Shown: positions 1-6,412, counted from the stretch's first letter. The stretch is 7,583 nucleotides of DNA from Clostridia bacterium (GCA_017452405.1 JAFTMM010000140.1:1-7583); one strand, 5' to 3'. Numbers and translations: made by a program. Notes: generated by a model not told the origin, from the sequence alone.

Positions 1-476
1 CCGATATATTTTTCAAGCTCGGTCATAAAGGACTGACAGAAGCTCATTATTTCGTTATCGCTCTTGCCCTTGGGGTCGAAGTCCGAACCGCCTTTACCAC
101 CGCCCATAGGAAGGGTAGTGAGGCTGTTTTTAAAGATCTGCTCGAAGCCGAGGAACTTAATAACCGAAGCGTTTACGGAAGGGTGAAGTCTAAGACCGCC
201 CTTGTAAGGTCCGATAGCGGAGTTAAACTGTACTCTGTATCCTCGATTTACCTGTACCTTGCCGTTGTCGTCCACCCAGCTTACTCTGAACTGGATAAAT
301 CTTTCGGGCTCTACAATACGATCGAAAACGCCTGCTTTAACGAGGTCGGGGCGCTTTGCTGCAACGGGCTCAAGTGATTCGAGAACTTCCTTTACTGCTT
401 GAAGAAATTCGGGTTCGTTTGCGTTTCTCTTGCAAACCGATTCGTAAACGGAAGCAATGTATTCATTTTTGAACAT
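1..476 (-). CDS. gdhA: NADP-type glutamate dehydrogenase, N-terminal part (3' end outside window)
   Basis: Hexameric glutamate dehydrogenase, cytoplasmic, interconverting 2-oxoglutarate plus ammonium and L-glutamate, normally with NADP(H). I see 158 complete codons of a family that is usually about 445 residues, so only the N-terminal substrate-binding domain is present. Diagnostic segments are GYRVQFNSAIGPYKGGLRLHPS (residues 79-100, split here only by the reading: GYRVQFNSAI then GPYKGGLRLHPS), with Lys92, and the family signature LPMGGGKGGSDFDPKG (122-137) with the catalytic Lys128. Both lysines fall at the same numbers as in E. coli GdhA. The ATG at 476-474 is chosen because GGGAGGG (490-484) lies 7 bases upstream. 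The gene follows murG on the same strand but has its own promoter, so it is probably transcribed separately. NADP preference is inferred from family resemblance, since the cofactor domain is not visible. Confidence 0.95.
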   Translation of the reverse strand, partial: MFKNEYIASVYESVCKRNANEPEFLQAVKEVLESLEPVAAKRPDLVKAGVFDRIVEPERFIQFRVSWVDDNGKVQVNRGYRVQFNSAIGPYKGGLRLHPSVNASVIKFLGFEQIFKNSLTTLPMGGGKGGSDFDPKGKSDNEIMSFCQSFMTELEKYI

Positions 477-536
477 ATATATTCCCTCCCGGAATAAAAA
501 AATTTGCTGAAATTACTTTCTCCTTATCTAGGTAAA

Positions 537-566
537 ATTATACCATAAGTTTTTTTTTAATATCAA
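537..566 (-). promoter_or_regulatory. sigmaA-type promoter of gdhA
   Basis: On the minus strand, TTGATA (566-561) and a perfect TATAAT (542-537) are separated by 18 bases, giving a leader of roughly 55 bases before the gdhA ATG. The -10 box lies inside an imperfect short palindrome (GGTA ... TACC, 531-544), which could be an operator but is too short to argue for strongly. Confidence 0.7.
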
Positions 567-668
567 GCGTATGAAATGTTAAATTTAAAAAATCTTTTTT
601 ATTTTAACTTATTTTTTATGAATAATAACGATTTTCAAGTGTACGATAATGAGAAAAACCGCCTTGTA
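567..668. other. AT-rich spacer between gdhA promoter and murG region
   Basis: I see no gene here. The stretch 541-620 has only 12 G or C in 80 bases. An AT-only imperfect inverted repeat spans 578-608 (GTTAAA/TTTAAC outer arms, A6/T6 inner arms). It could weakly end murG transcripts, but it lacks a GC stem, so I do not call it a terminator. Confidence 0.5.
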
Positions 669-803
669 TTATTCAGAGGTTAATTTAAGCAAAATTTCGC
701 ATATTTCCTTAGTGCCGTCGAACTTAAAATTTTTCATTGCAGTCTTAAGCTCGGTTGAATGATTTTCAAGCTTTATAACTTCCTCCGTCATTTTACCATT
801 TAT
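669..803 (-). pseudogene. murG: In-frame continuation of murG beyond a premature TGA (MurG C-terminal tail)
   Basis: Reading the murG frame past the TGA at 806-804 gives 44 further sense codons ending in TAA (671-669). The tail contains segments such as GKMTEEVIKLENHSTELK and KEICEILLKL. These resemble the MurG C-terminus, where a run of helices follows the UDP-GlcNAc-binding region and the last helix folds back onto the N-terminal domain. With one residue for the TGA, the full frame would be 344 residues, close to the usual 350-360, against 299 for the truncated protein. There is no convincing ribosome binding site for a separate start at the ATG at 791-789. The tail therefore looks like the true end of murG cut off by one nonsense codon, or read through, or an assembly error. 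The pseudogene label covers only this segment. Confidence 0.75.
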
Positions 804-1703
804 TCAGTTTTTATCGGCAACGAGAGCAAGACCGTTCTTTTCAAATTGTTTAGCGTTTTCCACCTGATCTCCTCGACTAGCGCCTTTGGGAAGGGGAATA
901 ATAAGCATAGGCACGCCGACTGCGCCGAGTTCGAAAATAGCGTTGCCACCGCCTCTCGTGACGGCAAGATCGGCGCACGCGAAAAGGTCGTATATTTTTT
1001 CGGTAAACTCAATGGGATAATATCCGTTTTTTCTATCCGCGCCGTTGCCCTTGCCACGAATATGGATAACGTCGTAACGCTTAGTAAGCTCATTCAGCTC
1101 GTCGTCCACGAGGTCGTTTATTGCTTTTGCGCCCAGACTGCCACCCATAACGAGCAGAACTTTTTTTCTGCCCGAAAACCCGCACGTTTTCAAACCTTCG
1201 CCTCTATTACCCGAATATATACGACTGCGAAGCGGACTACCCGTATGGTAATATTCGCCTTTAAATCGGTTCTCTATCGGGAAGGATGAACAGAGCGCGT
1301 TTGCGTGAGATAAAGCTATGCGGTTGGCTAAGCCGAGTGACGTATCGCTTTCATGAAGCACGAGAGGAACGTCGCCCGAAGCGAGAGATGCAGGCAACGA
1401 AACGAACCCACCCTTAGAAAATATCGCAATCGGCTTGATTTCTTTGATGAGTTTTTTGGCTTTTCGGACTGCGGAAAAGAGCTTAAAAGGCACGAGTAGG
1501 TTGGCAAAAATTTTTCCGCGCGTCAGTTTAGGGCAGTCAAGACCGTGATAAACGACGTTCTCGCTTTTCAATAATTCCTTTTCCATACCTTCGTTCTGCC
1601 CGATATAATGCACTTTAAAGCGCGTAGTTAAAAAGGGCAGGAGCGCAAGAAGTGGAGTAATATGACCGGCAGTACCTCCACCCGTAATAATAACGTTTTG
1701 CAT
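804..1703 (-). CDS. murG: MurG, UDP-GlcNAc:lipid I N-acetylglucosaminyltransferase, truncated by in-frame TGA
   Basis: Membrane-associated GT28 glycosyltransferase that adds GlcNAc to lipid I to make lipid II, the last cytoplasmic step of peptidoglycan precursor synthesis. Visible landmarks are the N-terminal glycine-rich loop GGGTAGHITP (residues 8-17), KGGFVSLP (97-104), HESD (117-120), TGSPLR (154-159), MGGSLGAKAIN (186-196), and the UDP-GlcNAc-binding block TRGGGNAIFELGAVGVP (249-265). SRGDQVENA (276-284) carries the conserved Gln and Asn. The frame stops at residue 299, about 50 short of the family norm, while the missing tail continues in frame downstream. The ATG at 1703-1701 is supported by GGAGG (1719-1715) at an 11-base spacing and by the glycine loop at the expected distance. 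Murein-cluster neighbours (mraY, murD, ftsW) are absent, so this is a solitary murG divergent from glpK. If the TGA is real and terminates, the product probably lacks its closing C-terminal helix. No clear murG promoter was found. Confidence 0.93.
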   Translation of the reverse strand: MQNVIITGGGTAGHITPLLALLPFLTTRFKVHYIGQNEGMEKELLKSENVVYHGLDCPKLTRGKIFANLLVPFKLFSAVRKAKKLIKEIKPIAIFSKGGFVSLPASLASGDVPLVLHESDTSLGLANRIALSHANALCSSFPIENRFKGEYYHTGSPLRSRIYSGNRGEGLKTCGFSGRKKVLLVMGGSLGAKAINDLVDDELNELTKRYDVIHIRGKGNGADRKNGYYPIEFTEKIYDLFACADLAVTRGGGNAIFELGAVGVPMLIIPLPKGASRGDQVENAKQFEKNGLALVADKN

Positions 1704-1704
1704 A

Positions 1705-1733
1705 TTGACAATCGCCTCCGTATGTGTTATACT
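1705..1733 (+). promoter_or_regulatory. Extended -10 promoter of glpK
   Basis: TTGACA (1705-1710), a 17-base spacer and TATACT (1728-1733) with a TG one base upstream of the -10 (1725-1726) form a near-consensus sigmaA promoter, pointing at glpK. The start point would be near 1740, leaving a leader of about 80 bases. The -35 begins two bases from the murG ATG on the other strand, and the spacer covers the murG Shine-Dalgarno site. Confidence 0.8.
1715..1719 (-). promoter_or_regulatory. murG ribosome binding site inside the glpK promoter spacer
   Basis: GGAGG on the minus strand, 11 bases before the murG ATG. The spacing is long, and a TTG nearer the site is out of frame with murG, so the ATG at 1703 remains the best start. 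Confidence 0.65.
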
Positions 1734-1739
1734 GTTTAA

Positions 1740-1760
1740 CGGTAATTTATATGATTACCG
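1740..1760. repeat. Inverted repeat at the expected glpK transcription start
   Basis: Perfect 7-base arms CGGTAAT (1740-1746) and ATTACCG (1754-1760) flank a 7-base centre. The repeat begins about 7 bases after the glpK -10 box, so it could be a repressor operator over the start site or a hairpin at the 5' end of the glpK mRNA. On the other strand its centre holds TATAAA (1751-1746), a weak candidate murG -10 box. Function is inferred. Confidence 0.5.
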
Positions 1761-1792
1761 ATAAAAATTTTTGACATAAGAAAAAAATTAAT

Positions 1793-1808
1793 TCGCTAAC
1801 AATAGCGA
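1793..1808 (+). repeat. Small hairpin just before the glpK ribosome binding site
   Basis: Arms TCGCTA (1793-1798) and TAGCGA (1803-1808) enclose a 4-base loop ACAA. It ends two bases before AAAGGGGG. There is no T-run after it, so it is not a terminator. It might tune translation of glpK or be a chance palindrome. Confidence 0.35.
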
Positions 1809-1810
1809 TT

Positions 1811-1818
1811 AAAGGGGG
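1811..1818 (+). promoter_or_regulatory. Ribosome binding site fixing the TTG start of glpK
   Basis: AAAGGGGG lies 4 bases before TTG (1823-1825). The spacing is short, but the first ATG in frame falls beyond the conserved nucleotide-binding loop (it is Met27), so TTG is the only start that keeps the kinase intact. Confidence 0.7.
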
Positions 1819-1822
1819 AACC

Positions 1823-3301
1823 TTGAAATCCAAAAAATATTTGCTTGCTATTGACGAAGGTACGACGGGACAGCGCGCCGTACTGTTCTCGGCTCGTGAT
1901 ATGCGCGCCGTAACCTCTTCTTCCACTCCCGTTCATTCTTCCTATCCGTCTGACGGTTGGGTGGAGCAGGACGCAGAACAAATTTATCGCAACGAAATGT
2001 TATGTATTCGCCGTCTTTTTGAAAGCGGAAAATATTCCGCAAGCGAAGTAATAGCTGTAGGCATAACCAATCAGCGTGAATCGGTCGTTATATGGGACAA
2101 AAAGACGGGCAAGCCTCTTGCGCCCTGCGTTAGCTGGCAATGTAGACGCACGGCAGACGAATGTGAAAACTTAAAGAAACAAGGCTACTTAGAGCTTGTT
2201 AAGCAAAAGACGGGTTTGGTGCTTGACGCATATTTCTCGGCTACCAAACTTAAATGGTTGCTTGATAACACTGCGGGCGCGCGCGAAAAGGCGCGTAGGG
2301 GCGAACTCCTTGCAGGAACGCTGGACAGCTACCTCGTATACCGCTTGACCAAAGGCGCAAAGCACGTTACCGACGTTACCAACGCTTCGCGCACCATGCT
2401 GTTCAATATACACGAAATGAAGTGGGATGACGAACTGCTTGAGCTTTTCGGTATTCCTCGTGAAATCTTGCCCGAAGTGACCGAATGTACGGGGGACTTC
2501 GGAAGCGTAGAAGTAGACGGCGTATCCATTCCCATTCGCGGAATAGCAGGAGATCAGCAAGCGTCGCTTATTGGACAAGCGTGCTTCGAAAAAGGCGACG
2601 TAAAATGCACGTACGGTACGGGTGCGTTTATATTAGCCAACATAGGCGACGTTCCGCAAATTACCGATTCTCCGCTCATTACGACCGTGGCGTATTCTAT
2701 TGCAGGAAAAACTGCGTACGCGTTCGAAGGCTCGGTATTTAACGCCGGCTCGGTGATTAATTGGCTGGAAAGCGTAGGAATAATTTCAAACGCAAAAGAA
2801 AGCGAAGTACTTGCTAGTAGCGTACCCGACAGCGGAGGCGCGTACCTTATACCTGCGTTTACGGGAATGGGCGCTCCTTATTGGGATATGAACTGTCGCG
2901 CGGCAATAGTAGGTATAACGCGCGCAACGAAGAAAGAACATATCGTTCGCGCGGGGCTGGAGAGTATAGCGCTCAGGTGCGGAGAAGTGTTCGACATGAT
3001 GTCGGAAGCGCTCGGTTCGCCTCTCGGCGCTTTGAGAGCAGACGGCGGAGTAAGTAATAACAGACTGCTACTCGGGTTGCAGTCGGACATAATCTGCGCC
3101 GAAGTGCGCCGTTCGATTGAAATTGAAAGCACCGCTCTCGGCGCTGCATATCTTGCCTCAATCGGTAGCGGAAGAAGCGATCTTGACAAAATCAAAGTCA
3201 ACCACTCATACGCAGATAATTATCTTCCCACCAAAGTAGGAAGTAAAATAGAAAAGCTGAAAGACGGCTGGAAAAAAGCCGTTAATAGTATGCTTTCTTA
3301 A
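1823..3301 (+). CDS. glpK: Glycerol kinase (FGGY family)
   Basis: Cytoplasmic kinase converting glycerol and ATP to sn-glycerol-3-phosphate. At 492 residues it has the normal family length (about 500). In order: phosphate loop DEGTTGQRAVLF (11-22), DGWVEQDAEQI (44-54), GITNQRE (80-86) with the glycerol-contacting Arg85 and Glu86, WQCRRTA (105-111), DAYFSATKLKWLLDN (135-149) with Tyr137, GTLDSYLVYRLT (165-176), TDVTNASRTMLFNI (183-196), and AGDQQASLIGQ (242-252) with catalytic Asp244 and Gln245. These are followed by YGTGAFIL (264-271), PAFTGMGAPYWD (344-355), the adenine-side LRADGGVSNN (404-413) and ESTALGAAYLA (435-445). Deviations are E12 where Gln is usual, G16 and Q17 where Ser-Ser is common, and no His before IPIRGIAGDQQ where HPr-phosphorylated Firmicutes enzymes carry one. 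It is first in a likely two-gene unit with the downstream lipase-like hydrolase. No glycerol facilitator or glpD is in view. Confidence 0.95.
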   Translation: MKSKKYLLAIDEGTTGQRAVLFSARDMRAVTSSSTPVHSSYPSDGWVEQDAEQIYRNEMLCIRRLFESGKYSASEVIAVGITNQRESVVIWDKKTGKPLAPCVSWQCRRTADECENLKKQGYLELVKQKTGLVLDAYFSATKLKWLLDNTAGAREKARRGELLAGTLDSYLVYRLTKGAKHVTDVTNASRTMLFNIHEMKWDDELLELFGIPREILPEVTECTGDFGSVEVDGVSIPIRGIAGDQQASLIGQACFEKGDVKCTYGTGAFILANIGDVPQITDSPLITTVAYSIAGKTAYAFEGSVFNAGSVINWLESVGIISNAKESEVLASSVPDSGGAYLIPAFTGMGAPYWDMNCRAAIVGITRATKKEHIVRAGLESIALRCGEVFDMMSEALGSPLGALRADGGVSNNRLLLGLQSDIICAEVRRSIEIESTALGAAYLASIGSGRSDLDKIKVNHSYADNYLPTKVGSKIEKLKDGWKKAVNSMLS

Positions 3302-3331
3302 GCAAGCAAACGTCATTAAGGGGAAAACAAA

Positions 3332-4270
3332 ATGGAAAGAGAGTTATTTACGTCTCACGACGGAAAAGAGTTAAGCGTATGCTATTGGGAAAATGCGGGC
3401 GACGCGAAAGCCGTAGTGCTTATTTCTCACGGCATGTCCGAACACGCAGAACGCTACGCGGAATTTGCAGAATATCTTAACGCCAACGGCTATATAGTAA
3501 TAGCCGACGACCACCGTGGCCACGGGCGCACTGATCCCGAACGGCTGGGCATGGCGGAAGCAGGTAAGGATCTTTTTGCAGATACGGTAAAGGACATGAA
3601 AGCCTTGACTGATATGGCTAAAGAAAAGTACGGCTTGCCAGTAATACTTTTCGGCCACAGCTACGGATCTTTTCTTTCTCAAGCGTATATTGAAGAATAT
3701 TCGGACGGCATTATAGCTTGCGTGCTTAGCGGTAGCGCTCTTTACGGCAAACTGCTTGCTTCATTCGGTGCGCTCGTTGCCGGAATGAAGTCCAAAAAGC
3801 ACGCTGACGAACCGGGTAAGTTCTTCGCAAAAATTACCTTTGACGGCTACGACAAAAAGATCGGGGAAGGCAAAAACGGCTGGCTGTCGAGAAACGCGGT
3901 TAACAATTCGAAATATGCAGACGATCCACTCTCCGGTTTTTTATGCTCCAACGCTTTCTATAAATATATGTTCGGTGGAATGAAAAAGCTGGCAAAGGAA
4001 AAGCGCGTGAAAGCGAGAAAGGATCTTCCCGTCTTCGTAATCTACGGCTCAAAAGACTACGTCGGGAACTGCGGTAAGCTCACCGAAAAACTCGTAGATA
4101 AATACGTCAAGGCAGGGTTGACCGTTGAAGTCAAACGCTACGAGGGCGCAAGACACGAGCTGACTAATGAAATTAACCGCGCAGAAGTGTTTGAAGACGT
4201 AACGGAGTTTTTCGATAACGTTGTTAGCGGAAAATGGAAAGAAATAATCTCCGAAATGGACGAAGAGTAA
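3332..4270 (+). CDS. Alpha/beta hydrolase, monoacylglycerol lipase / lysophospholipase type
   Basis: A 312-residue serine hydrolase of the Hydrolase_4 (serine aminopeptidase S33-like) group that includes monoacylglycerol lipases and PldB-type lysophospholipases. These cleave the ester bond of monoglycerides or lysophospholipids. Visible elements are the oxyanion region SHGMSEHAERY (32-42), DDHRGHGRTD (59-68), the nucleophile elbow GHSYGS (108-113) with Ser110, the acid in YGSKDYVGN (238-246) at Asp242, and YEGARHELTNE (270-280) with His275. The triad is complete. The insertion between about 135 and 225 fits the lid. No signal peptide or membrane segment is seen, so it is probably cytoplasmic. 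The ATG is preceded by AAGGGGA (3318-3324) at 7 bases. It follows glpK by 30 bases without a promoter or terminator between them, and a strong terminator follows it, so co-transcription is likely. Substrate is inferred from motifs and from the glycerol kinase neighbour. Another ester substrate is possible. Confidence 0.88.
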   Translation: MERELFTSHDGKELSVCYWENAGDAKAVVLISHGMSEHAERYAEFAEYLNANGYIVIADDHRGHGRTDPERLGMAEAGKDLFADTVKDMKALTDMAKEKYGLPVILFGHSYGSFLSQAYIEEYSDGIIACVLSGSALYGKLLASFGALVAGMKSKKHADEPGKFFAKITFDGYDKKIGEGKNGWLSRNAVNNSKYADDPLSGFLCSNAFYKYMFGGMKKLAKEKRVKARKDLPVFVIYGSKDYVGNCGKLTEKLVDKYVKAGLTVEVKRYEGARHELTNEINRAEVFEDVTEFFDNVVSGKWKEIISEMDEE

Positions 4271-4273
4271 GAT

Positions 4274-4322
4274 AAACGCTGAATATTTATGCAAATAAAT
4301 GTATAAGTATTCAGCGTTTTTT
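4274..4322 (+). terminator. Intrinsic terminator of the glpK-hydrolase unit
   Basis: Perfect 12-base arms AAACGCTGAATA (4274-4285) and TATTCAGCGTTT (4308-4319) are followed by a run of six T (4317-4322) that overlaps the second arm. Inside the loop a second short stem, TTTAT/ATAAA, closes a GCAA tetraloop (4291-4294). It starts 3 bases after the hydrolase stop codon. The opposite strand lacks a long T-run, so it acts mainly on the plus strand. Confidence 0.9.
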
Positions 4323-4383
4323 GATTATAAAACGCGACAATCGATTTTAAGCAATTTTTAATGAATTTGTTGCATAAAAACTA

Positions 4384-4413
4384 TTGTCAAACGATCGGAT
4401 TGTATGGTATAAT
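4384..4413 (+). promoter_or_regulatory. Extended -10 promoter of the gyrB-gyrA type pair
   Basis: TTGTCA (4384-4389), an 18-base spacer and perfect TATAAT (4408-4413), with TGG immediately upstream giving an extended -10. Transcription would start near 4420, about 25 bases before the ATG. It lies after the preceding terminator, so the topoisomerase genes form their own unit. Confidence 0.8.
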
Positions 4414-4444
4414 TTAATTAAGCTGAAACTTTGGAGAAAATGAT

Positions 4445-6400
4445 ATGTCAAAAGATTACAAAGCTCAGGATATACAAGTCCTCGAAGGACTTGACGCGGT
4501 ACGTCTGCGCCCTGGTATGTATATCGGCTCGACGGGCGTAAAAGGCTTGCACCACGTTCTTTGGGAAATAGTAGACAACTCAATGGACGAGGTGGCAAAC
4601 GGCTTCGGCTCGACGATAACAGTTACCATTCATTCGGACGGAAGCGCAAGCGTAGAGGACGACGGACGAGGAATCCCGGTAGACGTTCATCCGACGATGG
4701 GTATAAGCGGTGTCGAAGTCGTGTTTACCAAACTGCACGCAGGCGGTAAGTTCGACAGCGGTAACTACCAATATTCGGGCGGACTTCACGGCGTAGGCGC
4801 GTCGGTAACTAACGCGCTCTCGGTCTGGACTGTAGTCGAAGTATATAAAAAAGGCAAGGTATACCGCGCCGAGTTTGAAGCGCAGGAAGGCGAGGACGGT
4901 AAAGTGCACGGCGGTTGCATAAAACTCCCGCTTTTCGAAACGGGCAAAAAGACGGACAAGCACGGAACTTACGTGCGCTTTATGCCGGACAAGCGAGTAT
5001 TCGACACCGTCAACTTCAACATAGAAACCATTTCCAAAAAACTCAAAGAGCTTGCGTTCTTGAACGACGGCGCGCGCATAATTCTCGTTGACGAAAGGAA
5101 TATGACGAACGACGTTCCGTTAAAGCGTGAGTATTGTTACACGGGCGGTATATCCGACTTCGTGCGTTATATAAACGAAACGAAAAATCCACTCTTTCCC
5201 GATCCGATTTATCTCGACGGCGAGCGTGATAACGTATATATGAAACTTGCTCTCCAATACACGGATACGTATAACGAGAGTATTTTCTCATACGTTAACA
5301 ACATTCCCACACCCGAAGGCGGTATGCATGAAACGGGCTTCAAAGCCGCGCTGACTAAGGTACTTAACGACCTTGCGCGTAAGACGGGCGTACTCAAAGA
5401 AAAGGACGATAACCTTCTCGGTGACGACTTTCGCGTAGGCTTAACGGCGGTGCTGTCCATTAAAATGCAGAACGTACAGTTCGAAGGTCAGACCAAGACC
5501 AAGCTCGGCAATCCTTTCGTTCGCCCTGCTATGGAAAACCTTATCACGCAAAAGTTAGGCGAGTGGCTGGAGAAGAACAACGCCGTACTCGAAATTATAC
5601 TCAAAAAAGCAATGAGCGCAATGCGTGAGCGTGAGGCAGCGAGAAAGGGTAAGGAACAGGCGAGACTTAAAAACCAGGCGGATAACTTTAACCTCGTAGG
5701 CAAGCTTTCGTCCTGTTCAGGTAAAAAGCCAGAGCGTAACGAGCTGTATATCGTCGAGGGCGACTCGGCAGGCGGTACTTGTAAGCAAGCGCGCGACCGC
5801 AGTTTCCAAGCCATACTTCCTCTCAGAGGCAAACCGCTCAACGCCGAAAAGAAACGCATTGATCAAGTGCTTCAGAACGAAGAAATTCGCACGATAATCT
5901 CGGCTCTCGGTACGGGCATCTCCGAGGATTTTAATATAGATAACCTTAACTATCATAAAGTAGTAATACTTTCCGACGCAGATCAGGACGGCGGACATAT
6001 AAGAGCAATACTGCTGACGTTCTTCTTCCGTTATATGAAAGAACTTATAACCAACGGACATTTATATATCGGTATGCCTCCTCTGTATAAAGTGGCGAAG
6101 AAAGACAAGGTAGAGTACGTATACAACGACGATCTTCTCGAAGACGCCAAATCACGCATGGGCAGAGGGTACACCGTCCAGCGCTACAAAGGTTTGGGTG
6201 AGATGAACGCCGAACAGCTTTGGGAAACGACTATGGATCCTGCCCGCAGAACGCTCATGCAGGTTACGCTTGAAAACCTGCGCGAAGCGGAAGAGCTCGT
6301 TACGACTTGGATGGGCGACTCAGTTGAGCTTCGCAAGCAGTATATTATCGATAACGCAAACTTCAATAAGATCGACGAGTTTGCAAAGAACGAACGATAA
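4445..6400 (+). CDS. gyrB: Type IIA topoisomerase B subunit (DNA gyrase GyrB / topoisomerase IV ParE family)
   Basis: ATP-hydrolysing subunit of DNA gyrase or topoisomerase IV, which works with the A subunit encoded next to pass one DNA duplex through another. The 651 residues match full-length Gram-positive GyrB/ParE. GHKL ATPase elements are EIVDNSMDE (41-49) with the catalytic Glu41, EDDGRGIP (71-78), LHAGGKF (97-103) and SGGLHGVGAS (111-120). The transducer has the Gln-Thr-Lys segment GQTKTKLGN (348-356). The TOPRIM metal site is complete: EGDSAGG (439-445) with Glu439 and DADQDGGHIR (511-520) with Asp511, 513 and 515. The C-terminus has QRYKGLGEMNAEQLWETTMD (579-598). GGAG (4433-4436) lies 8 bases before the ATG. 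Unlike canonical gyrB it is not preceded by recF or dnaN. Motif details (DADQDGG, KQARD) match neither textbook GyrB nor ParE exactly, so the gyrB symbol is provisional and parE is the alternative. Confidence 0.9.
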   Translation: MSKDYKAQDIQVLEGLDAVRLRPGMYIGSTGVKGLHHVLWEIVDNSMDEVANGFGSTITVTIHSDGSASVEDDGRGIPVDVHPTMGISGVEVVFTKLHAGGKFDSGNYQYSGGLHGVGASVTNALSVWTVVEVYKKGKVYRAEFEAQEGEDGKVHGGCIKLPLFETGKKTDKHGTYVRFMPDKRVFDTVNFNIETISKKLKELAFLNDGARIILVDERNMTNDVPLKREYCYTGGISDFVRYINETKNPLFPDPIYLDGERDNVYMKLALQYTDTYNESIFSYVNNIPTPEGGMHETGFKAALTKVLNDLARKTGVLKEKDDNLLGDDFRVGLTAVLSIKMQNVQFEGQTKTKLGNPFVRPAMENLITQKLGEWLEKNNAVLEIILKKAMSAMREREAARKGKEQARLKNQADNFNLVGKLSSCSGKKPERNELYIVEGDSAGGTCKQARDRSFQAILPLRGKPLNAEKKRIDQVLQNEEIRTIISALGTGISEDFNIDNLNYHKVVILSDADQDGGHIRAILLTFFFRYMKELITNGHLYIGMPPLYKVAKKDKVEYVYNDDLLEDAKSRMGRGYTVQRYKGLGEMNAEQLWETTMDPARRTLMQVTLENLREAEELVTTWMGDSVELRKQYIIDNANFNKIDEFAKNER

Positions 6401-6412
6401 GGGGGGTAGGCG

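Noticed and set aside
183..377. A 64-codon plus-strand open frame inside gdhA
   Set aside because: It is antisense to conserved glutamate dehydrogenase sequence and has no own features.
578..608. AT-rich inverted repeat as terminator of murG
   Set aside because: The stem is almost all A-T with an internal mismatch and a 2-base loop, so it is unlikely to stop transcription efficiently.
804..806. UGA read as tryptophan (alternative genetic code)
   Set aside because: About 18 tryptophans across the five proteins are all TGG and no other in-frame TGA occurs, so a code change is unlikely, though one codon cannot exclude rare read-through.
669..806. UGA as selenocysteine in MurG
   Set aside because: MurG is not a known selenoprotein, the site is not catalytic, and no obvious stem-loop follows the codon.
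759..1289. A 176-codon open frame on the plus strand opposite murG
   Set aside because: It lies wholly antisense to conserved MurG sequence, with no ribosome binding site or recognisable motif. It is a shadow frame.
1771..1802. A second TTGACA (1771-1776) as another glpK promoter
   Set aside because: No acceptable -10 box lies 16-18 bases downstream. The nearest AT-rich hexamer (1797-1802) is about 20 bases away.
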